From Dehalococcoidia bacterium (GTDB lineage: Bacteria; Chloroflexota; Dehalococcoidia; GIF9; UBA5629), in the NCBI GenBank assembly GCA_012961565.1, contig DTZC01000107.1, positions 1 to 5,146 of the forward strand: a DNA stretch of 5,146 nt. The letters run 5' to 3'. Shown one piece after another: positions 1 through 4,372 of this stretch. How positions within the stretch are numbered: position 1 is the stretch's first letter; each line of letters starts with the position of its first letter. The position numbers were made by a program, and so were the translations under genes. The notes under the pieces were generated by a model, which ran no database searches, was not told the origin of the DNA, and was given only the letters and a program-made list of their open reading frames with translations.

Positions 1-41
1 GGTCGAGGCTGCATCGGTGAATTAAAATGCACACTAGGAAT

Positions 42-61
42 GGGGTGTTGCTAAACACCCT
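42..61 (+). terminator. Short perfect hairpin, possible terminator of the upstream gene
   Basis: GGGTGTT at 43-49 and AACACCC at 54-60 are exact reverse complements around a four-base loop (GCTA), and a G-T pair at 42/61 can extend the stem to eight pairs. It lies 17 bases after a stop codon (TAA at 23-25) that would end a reading frame entering from the left with residues VEAASVN, so it could be the 3' end signal of an upstream plus-strand gene. No proper T-run follows (only scattered T's at 69-79), so an intrinsic terminator is plausible but not established. The hairpin also sits just upstream of the promoter-like element at 73-101. Confidence 0.35.
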
Positions 62-72
62 ACATCACTTGC

Positions 73-101
73 TTGCTTTCCTATTTAGCTTGAGCTAGAA
101 T
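73..101 (+). promoter_or_regulatory. Sigma-70-type promoter candidate for the dksA-lspA-rluD unit
   Basis: TTGCTT (73-78) and TAGAAT (96-101, five of six matches to TATAAT) are separated by exactly 17 bases. Transcription would start near 108, giving a leader of about 34 bases before the ATG at 142. The -35 half is weak (three of six matches). It lies after the hairpin at 42-61, as expected for the start of a new transcription unit. Inferred from consensus matching only. Confidence 0.4.
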
Positions 102-141
102 AATCTATAGTCTATGTAGTATGTTATGACAAGCTTGTGAC

Positions 142-516
142 ATGATTGATTTTGCTGACCTCTATGAGCGCTTGAGGCAAAAGCAAAAGAGTCTGAGTTG
201 TGAACTTCAGCGGCTAAAAGCTGAGGAGAAATCCGCTGATGCGCATCGAGAGGGGAGCCCTTTTGGCAAACGAGAGGAAGGGGCTACTGAAGCTTTTGAG
301 TGGGAGAAACGACTGGCGCTGGAGAACCGGCTGACCAGTGCTCTGGCTGAAGTGGAACATGCTTTAAAGAAGTACGAAGCAGGTAGCTATGGTATATGTG
401 ACATTTGTGGTAAGCCAATAGAGCCAGCCAGACTTGAGGCGTTACCGCAGGCGAATTTGTGTCTCCAGTGCAAGGCGCGCCAGGCAAAGAATGCCAGAAG
501 CAGACCGGCACCGTAG
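142..516 (+). CDS. DksA/TraR-family C4 zinc-finger regulator (YteA-like)
   Basis: This 124-residue protein has the two-part build of the DksA/TraR family. Residues about 5-80 are a charged helical region that should fold as a coiled-coil hairpin, and residues 86-110 form a zinc finger with spacing C-x2-C-x17-C-x2-C (Cys86, Cys89, Cys107, Cys110). The stretch EAFEWEK (50-56) followed by GSYGICDICGKPI (81-93) matches the short Gram-positive-type relatives of DksA. Characterised members bind in the RNA polymerase secondary channel and modulate initiation, often with ppGpp. Whether this one does is inference, because the tip carries Glu46 and Glu50 rather than the classical DxxDxA. ATG 142 is the only good start: an in-frame TGA stands at 127-129, and no clear Shine-Dalgarno precedes it. 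Its last 26 bases overlap lspA. The family is secure; the exact role is not, so no symbol is given. Confidence 0.9.
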   Translation: MIDFADLYERLRQKQKSLSCELQRLKAEEKSADAHREGSPFGKREEGATEAFEWEKRLALENRLTSALAEVEHALKKYEAGSYGICDICGKPIEPARLEALPQANLCLQCKARQAKNARSRPAP

Positions 517-1009
517 TGAGTGGCGAACCGGATTGTTCTTCATCATCGCTGCCTTTGTGGTGGCGATAGACCAGATAACTAAACTCTGGGTTAGAGCTCA
601 TTTGGATCTTAATGAGATAGTCCCCGTAGCTGGCTGTTTGAGTTTGACCTATGTGAGGAATACGGGCTCGGCTTTTGGGCTTTTTGCCGACCAGGCTTTC
701 CTGCTCACCCTGATTGCTGTTGTGGGGTTGGTAGCTGTCCTGCTGTTCTATCGTTATCTGTCACAGGCAACCACTTTAGGTTGCTCAGCTCTAGGTCTGG
801 TTTTTGGTGGTGCCGTAGGTAATTTGATAGACCGCTTTCGCTTTGGGTATGTCATTGACTTCATTGACGTCCGCCTGTGGCGCGATTTTCACTGGCCGGC
901 GTTTAATGTTGCTGATTCAGCAATAACGGTTGGCACCATAGCCTTGGTCGCTTTCATTTTTGGAGCATTAGGAAGGAGAGATGCCACTTCATCCTCAACC
1001 GGGAGCTAA
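491..1009 (+). CDS. lspA: Lipoprotein signal peptidase (signal peptidase II)
   Basis: LspA is the membrane aspartyl protease that removes the signal peptide of diacylglyceryl-modified prolipoproteins. From ATG 491 the product is 172 residues, the usual family size. Family motifs are all present in order: DQITK (27-31), NTGSAFG (57-63), GNLIDR (110-115) and FNVADS (138-143). The catalytic aspartates should be Asp114 and Asp142. Four hydrophobic segments near 13-30, 67-88, 96-112 and 143-162 match the four-helix topology. The open frame extends back to a TTG at 434, but that would add a 19-residue Arg-rich extension lying inside the zinc-finger coding region, so ATG 491 is preferred; only a weak AGGCAAAG precedes it. 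The gene overlaps its neighbours by 26 bases at the start and 29 at the end, which suggests translational coupling. Confidence 0.95.
   Translation: MPEADRHRSEWRTGLFFIIAAFVVAIDQITKLWVRAHLDLNEIVPVAGCLSLTYVRNTGSAFGLFADQAFLLTLIAVVGLVAVLLFYRYLSQATTLGCSALGLVFGGAVGNLIDRFRFGYVIDFIDVRLWRDFHWPAFNVADSAITVGTIALVAFIFGALGRRDATSSSTGS
971..978 (+). promoter_or_regulatory. Shine-Dalgarno of the rluD-type gene inside lspA
   Basis: GGAAGGAG lies within the last codons of lspA, ending two bases before ATG 981. Counting from the GGAAGG part, the spacing is four bases. It is purine-rich and close, supports ATG 981 as the start, and shows that ribosome entry for this gene occurs inside the upstream coding region. 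Confidence 0.6.
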
Positions 1010-1910
1010 AGCCGAAATATGGTGGGTTACTCGACCTGATGACCGCCTGGATAGGTATCTGGCTAGAGAATACCCTGAATTGTCACGTTCCCGCCTTCAG
1101 AAATTGATTGCACAAGGCTACATACTGGTAAATGGGTGTCCTGCCAGGGCTAGTCAGAAGCTGAAGTCAGGGGACAGGGTCTCCGTTACCCTGCCACCAC
1201 CTGAAATGGTGTCTCTGGTTCCTGAGCTCATGCCATTAACTGTAGTCTACGAGGATAATGACCTTGTGGTCATAGATAAGCCAGCAGGACTGGTTGTCCA
1301 TCCATCCCCGGGACACAAAGCACACACCATAATCAACGCACTCTTAGCCCGCTGTCCTGACCTCGCCAGCTTCGGCAATTCCCTGCGCCCCGGCATAGTC
1401 CACCGCTTGGACAGGGATACATCGGGCTTAATGATTATTGCTAAGAATGTCCTGGCGCAGCACTATCTGGTGAATCAGTTCAAAGAGAGGTCGGTCTCTA
1501 AAGGTTATCTTGTTCTGGTAAAAGGCAGATTAACACCAGTTCGGGGCATCATCGATGCACCCATCGGACGGAACCCGTTCAATCGCAAGCGCATGGCAGT
1601 GATGGCTGAGGGCAGGGCAGCAAGGACAAGCTTTGAGGTCAAGGACTATCTGAACGATTGCACTCTCCTCGATATTAGTACCGAGACAGGACGGACTCAC
1701 CAGATACGAGTTCATCTGGCAGCTATTGGACATCCGGTTATCGGTGACCCAGTTTATGGTGTCAAGTCGAAATCAGTCAAGCGGCAGTTTGTCCACGCTT
1801 ACCGGCTGGGTTTTCGGTTACCGGTAACAGGGGAGTATCGAGAATTCAGAAGTGAACTCCCATCAGATTTACAGCAGGCTATGCGCCTTATTGGGGATGA
1901 AGGGGCTTGA
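981..1910 (+). CDS. rluD: RluA/RluD-family 23S rRNA pseudouridine synthase
   Basis: The 309-residue product has an N-terminal S4 RNA-binding domain (about 18-75, with DRLDRYLA at 21-28 and SRSRLQKLIAQGYILVNG at 35-52) followed by the catalytic pseudouridine synthase domain (about 85-300). The signature HRLDRDTSGL (141-150) carries the catalytic Asp144. TGRTHQIRVHL (236-246) and GHPVIGDPVYG (250-260) are the other conserved family blocks. Such enzymes isomerise uridine to pseudouridine; RluD itself modifies helix 69 of 23S rRNA (1911, 1915, 1917 in E. coli). Length and S4 domain fit the RluD branch, but in many non-proteobacteria the single lspA-linked copy has no tested target, so the symbol is a family-level label. 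ATG 981 follows a strong ribosome site. The gene overlaps lspA by 29 bases, an arrangement common across bacteria. Confidence 0.93.
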   Translation: MPLHPQPGAKAEIWWVTRPDDRLDRYLAREYPELSRSRLQKLIAQGYILVNGCPARASQKLKSGDRVSVTLPPPEMVSLVPELMPLTVVYEDNDLVVIDKPAGLVVHPSPGHKAHTIINALLARCPDLASFGNSLRPGIVHRLDRDTSGLMIIAKNVLAQHYLVNQFKERSVSKGYLVLVKGRLTPVRGIIDAPIGRNPFNRKRMAVMAEGRAARTSFEVKDYLNDCTLLDISTETGRTHQIRVHLAAIGHPVIGDPVYGVKSKSVKRQFVHAYRLGFRLPVTGEYREFRSELPSDLQQAMRLIGDEGA

Positions 1911-1940
1911 TTCTTTGATTTTTCTCTGTATTCCCTATTA

Positions 1941-1970
1941 TTGCTTCACATACTGGTAATGTGCTAAATT
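1941..1970 (+). promoter_or_regulatory. Promoter candidate for the coiled-coil gene
   Basis: TTGCTT (1941-1946) and TAAATT (1965-1970, four of six matches) are separated by 18 bases. A TG one base upstream of the -10 (1962-1963) makes an extended -10. It lies in the AT-rich 84-base gap after rluD, 25 bases before the next ATG. The -35 is the same TTGCTT as in the candidate at 73-101. Consensus matching only. Confidence 0.35.
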
Positions 1971-1994
1971 GTATTTGTAAGAGAGGTATCGAGG

Positions 1995-2270
1995 ATGAGG
2001 GATGCTCAAAGGTCTTTCGAACAGATTAAGAAAGGTCAGCTCGGACGTGAGCGTGAACTGTTGTCACAGTTGCTGGGCAAGAGTGAGTTCGGCGATTTGG
2101 AGACCTTTGAGGCTGATTTGAGCGTCCGAAGGAACGAGTTGCTGTTCAAAATCCAGACTGATATGGAAGATACCAAGAATGCCTTGAAGCAGGCGGAGCA
2201 GTTAACCGAGCGACTCCGACGACGCTTGAGTGAGCTCGAAGGCATGTATCGTATCCTGACCAAGAAATAA
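1995..2270 (+). CDS. Small coiled-coil protein of unknown function
   Basis: I do not recognise this 91-residue protein. It is strongly charged and Leu/Gln/Glu-rich, with no cysteine, signal peptide or membrane segment, so it should be cytoplasmic. From about residue 50 to 90 hydrophobic residues fall in a regular heptad: Ile53, Thr60, Ala67, Leu74, Leu81, Leu88 alternate with Met57, Leu64, Thr71, Leu78, Tyr85, which predicts a continuous coiled-coil helix and probable oligomerisation. The N-terminal half (1-45) looks helical too, broken around GKSEFGD (28-34). ATG 1995 is preceded by GAGAGG (1981-1986) with eight bases of spacing, which supports the start. It has its own promoter-like element and a 137-base gap behind it, so it may be transcribed separately from the neighbouring housekeeping genes. 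The good ribosome site and regular heptads argue that it is real. Confidence 0.7.
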   Translation: MRDAQRSFEQIKKGQLGRERELLSQLLGKSEFGDLETFEADLSVRRNELLFKIQTDMEDTKNALKQAEQLTERLRRRLSELEGMYRILTKK

Positions 2271-2394
2271 TATTTGTTGATAGAGCGGTGAAAGACCTCC
2301 AGCGTTCTTTTGGTATATTTCCATATCTCAGGCTTGACCTTGTTAAGCAACAGGCTCCAGGTTTCGTACCCCTGCAGCGCGGATAAATATCCTC

Positions 2395-2400
2395 AAGGAG
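2395..2400 (+). promoter_or_regulatory. Shine-Dalgarno that fixes a TTG start
   Basis: AAGGAG sits seven bases before TTG 2408. It is among the best ribosome sites in the window. An in-frame TAA at 2384-2386 excludes any start further upstream, and no ATG or GTG occurs between that stop and the conserved RDD region, so this site decides in favour of the TTG initiator. Confidence 0.7.
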
Positions 2401-2407
2401 CTGGCAC

Positions 2408-2866
2408 TTGAAGCAGAAGCCACAGGAGCTGGCTCTGGAATATGCGGGCTTCTGGGTCAGACTGGGAGCAGGTGCTATCGATTTCTTGATCCTGGGTCTT
2501 ATCACCGGGGTTGTGGGCTATTTTTTTACCGCCCCTGCAGTCTGGGCAACGAGTGGTGTGGTCATAGCGTTAGCTTACTGGATTGGCTTCTGGGTGTGGC
2601 GAGGACAGACACCGGGGAAAATGGCGACAAGCATAAAGGTGATACGGACTGATAGCATGCCGATTACCTGGCAGTATGCCGCTCTGCGCTGTTTAGGGTA
2701 CTGCGTTTCCGTGCTGACACTTTTTGTCAGTTTTGTCTGGGTCATTTTTGATGCGCGGAAGCAGGGCCTGCATGATAAAATCGCTGACACTTATGTGGTA
2801 AAGCTGCCGGTGCGGCAGGTGGCTTTTACCGGGTCGTATGCTCGAGGACAGGTTGGTTGCGTCTAA
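2408..2866 (+). CDS. RDD-family integral membrane protein
   Basis: The 152-residue product matches the RDD family in length and layout. The N-terminal block YAGFWVRLGAGAIDFLIL (12-29) contains the characteristic Arg18 and Asp25. A loop WRGQTPGKMATSIKV (64-78) follows, and then FDARKQGLHDKIADTYVV (114-131) with the later conserved Asp residues. Three hydrophobic segments, near 20-40, 45-64 and 93-114, make it a three-helix membrane protein. RDD proteins are widespread and mostly uncharacterised; some have been linked to ion or compatible-solute transport, which cannot be assumed here. The start is TTG 2408, supported by an AAGGAG seven bases upstream. The C-terminal tail after about residue 133 is not conserved family sequence. 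The stop codon is four bases before the preferred start of gltX, so the two are probably co-transcribed. Confidence 0.88.
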   Translation: MKQKPQELALEYAGFWVRLGAGAIDFLILGLITGVVGYFFTAPAVWATSGVVIALAYWIGFWVWRGQTPGKMATSIKVIRTDSMPITWQYAALRCLGYCVSVLTLFVSFVWVIFDARKQGLHDKIADTYVVKLPVRQVAFTGSYARGQVGCV

Positions 2867-2870
2867 GACT

Positions 2871-4304
2871 ATGGTACGGGTTCGATTTGCACCCAGTCCA
2901 ACTGGCTATCCCCATCTGGGTAACATCAGGACAGCTTTATTCAACTGGGTGTTTGCTCGGCACAATAACGGCACCTTCATTTTGCGCATCGAGGACACAG
3001 ATGTTACCCGGCTGGTGGAAGGGGCTGTGGAGACCATTGTGGACAGTTTGCGCTGGCTGGGGCTTGACTGGGACGAGGGACCCTACTTCCAATCACAGCG
3101 GCTGGAGCTGTATCGGGAGGCAGCAGACCAACTGCTGAAGCGAGAGCTCGCTTACCGGTGCTATTGCTCGCCACAGCGCCTCGAGGCTATGCGGCAGGAA
3201 CAGATAAGGCGAAAGCAGCCACCGGGATATGACCGTCGCTGCCGGCAGTTGACCTCCCGGCAAAGGGCTGACTATGAGGCTGAAGGTATTGTTCCGGTGG
3301 TCCGTTTCAAGTCACCTCTGGAAGGGCAGACTCCCTTTCATGATTTGCTGCGCGGCGAGATAGTCTTTGAAAATAACACGCTGGATGATTTCGTTCTCCT
3401 CAAGTCTGACGGTTATCCCACTTACCATCTGGCGAATATTGTTGATGACCACCTGATGGAGATTACTCATGTTCTCAGAGCCGACGAGTGGCTATCGAGC
3501 ACACCGCGCCATGTCCTGCTATATCAGGCTTTGGGATGGCAACCACCGCAATTTGCACATCTGCCCATGATTCTCGGTCCAGATAGAGCTAAGTTGAGCA
3601 AGAGACATGGCGCTACGTCCATCACCGAATATCGAGACATGGGCTATCTGCCCGAGGCACTATTCAATTTCCTAGCTCTGCTCGGCTGGTCGCTGGATGA
3701 TAAGACCGAGCTTTTGGCCCGGGAAGAGATAGTAAAGCACTTCTCGCTAGAGCGTATAAGCAGAACGGCGGCGGTGTTCAACAGGGAGAAGCTTGATTGG
3801 ATGAACGGTGTCTATTTGCGAAGCCTGAGCATGGAGGAGTTCACTCGGCGGGCTATGCCCTTCCTGGAGAGAGACCTGCCCGCGGAGGTTAAGCGCCCGC
3901 TGGACGGCGGTTATGTGCGGCGGATTATGCCGCTGGTACAAGAGAGAGCTAGGACACTGGCTGAAGTGCCCCAGCTTACCCAGTTCTTCTTTGTTGATGG
4001 TCTGAGCTACGACACTGAAATGCTTTTGACCAAGCTTGGGCAAGCGGAGGTGCTGACAGCTTTGCGGGTTACCATAGCCAGGCTAAAAGAGCTACCGAAC
4101 TGGGACGTACCCTCTCTGGAAGCAATCTGCCGGGCACTGGCAGAGGAGCTCGAGCTGAAGACCGGCGTATTCTTTGGTCTGCTGCGTGTGGCAGTCACCG
4201 GGCGGACAGCGGCACCTCCCCTGTTTCAAACCATGGAGGTGCTGGGCAGGGAGCCATGCCTAAAGCGGCTGAAGGCAGCGGAGCAAAAACTCGCTGCCAC
4301 TTGA
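2871..4304 (+). CDS. gltX: Glutamyl-tRNA synthetase
   Basis: A class I aminoacyl-tRNA synthetase that charges tRNA(Glu) with glutamate. From ATG 2871 it has 477 residues, normal for bacterial GluRS. It opens with VRVRFAPSPTG (2-12) and HLGN (15-18), the HIGH-type ATP motif, followed by the glutamate-site block RIEDTD (39-44). KLSKRHG (241-247) is the KMSKS equivalent, and the helical anticodon-binding region covers about 320-477. A zinc-site-like C-x-C-x24-C-x-Q (Cys97, Cys99, Cys124, Gln126) has Gln where E. coli has His. In-frame alternatives upstream are TTG 2853, which has GAGG five bases before it, and ATG 2838, which overlaps the RDD gene. ATG 2871 is chosen because family proteins begin right at this motif, though it has no clear Shine-Dalgarno and may rely on coupling to the TAA at 2864-2866. 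If glutaminyl-tRNA synthetase is absent from the genome, the enzyme may be non-discriminating; this cannot be judged here. Confidence 0.96.
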   Translation: MVRVRFAPSPTGYPHLGNIRTALFNWVFARHNNGTFILRIEDTDVTRLVEGAVETIVDSLRWLGLDWDEGPYFQSQRLELYREAADQLLKRELAYRCYCSPQRLEAMRQEQIRRKQPPGYDRRCRQLTSRQRADYEAEGIVPVVRFKSPLEGQTPFHDLLRGEIVFENNTLDDFVLLKSDGYPTYHLANIVDDHLMEITHVLRADEWLSSTPRHVLLYQALGWQPPQFAHLPMILGPDRAKLSKRHGATSITEYRDMGYLPEALFNFLALLGWSLDDKTELLAREEIVKHFSLERISRTAAVFNREKLDWMNGVYLRSLSMEEFTRRAMPFLERDLPAEVKRPLDGGYVRRIMPLVQERARTLAEVPQLTQFFFVDGLSYDTEMLLTKLGQAEVLTALRVTIARLKELPNWDVPSLEAICRALAEELELKTGVFFGLLRVAVTGRTAAPPLFQTMEVLGREPCLKRLKAAEQKLAAT

Positions 4305-4309
4305 AGGCA

Positions 4310-4340
4310 GGTCCAGGAGCCCTGACTAGACCCCCGGACC
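4310..4340. terminator. Imperfect hairpin between convergent genes
   Basis: GGTCC (4310-4314) pairs with GGACC (4336-4340). After a bulged A, GG (4316-4317) can pair with CC (4334-4335), for about seven pairs. It lies in the 68-base space between the gltX stop (4302-4304) and the stop of the minus-strand gene (4373-4375), where a bidirectional terminator is expected. No T-run follows on either strand, so it is at best a weak or factor-assisted terminator. Confidence 0.25.
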
Positions 4341-4372
4341 CGTCTTGGAAGTCTTTGCAGGTGAGCTGTGCT

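Noticed and set aside
1..25. Possible 3' end of an upstream plus-strand gene (frame ending VEAASVN then TAA)
   Set aside because: Seven codons are too few to identify a gene. It is only mentioned as context for the hairpin at 42-61, and ileS, which often precedes lspA, cannot be confirmed.
121..140. Two tiny start-stop frames (ATG TTA TGA at 121-129; a four-codon frame at 126-140) just before the dksA-like gene
   Set aside because: Neither has a Shine-Dalgarno, and frames this short arise by chance in AT-rich leaders.
284..601. Minus-strand open frame across the dksA-lspA junction
   Set aside because: It is antisense to two well-supported overlapping genes, with no family resemblance and no ribosome site.
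2291..2310. AAAGA/TCTTT inverted repeat after the coiled-coil gene, considered as a terminator
   Set aside because: The stem is five AT-rich pairs around a ten-base loop, too weak for an intrinsic terminator.
2311..2319. Extended -10-like TGGTATATT before the RDD gene
   Set aside because: No acceptable -35 element occurs 16-18 bases upstream, so it is not supported as a promoter.
2146..2505. Minus-strand open frame with several cysteines spanning the gap before the RDD gene
   Set aside because: It overlaps the coiled-coil and RDD genes antisense. Its cysteines do not form a recognisable zinc-binding pattern, so it is treated as a shadow.
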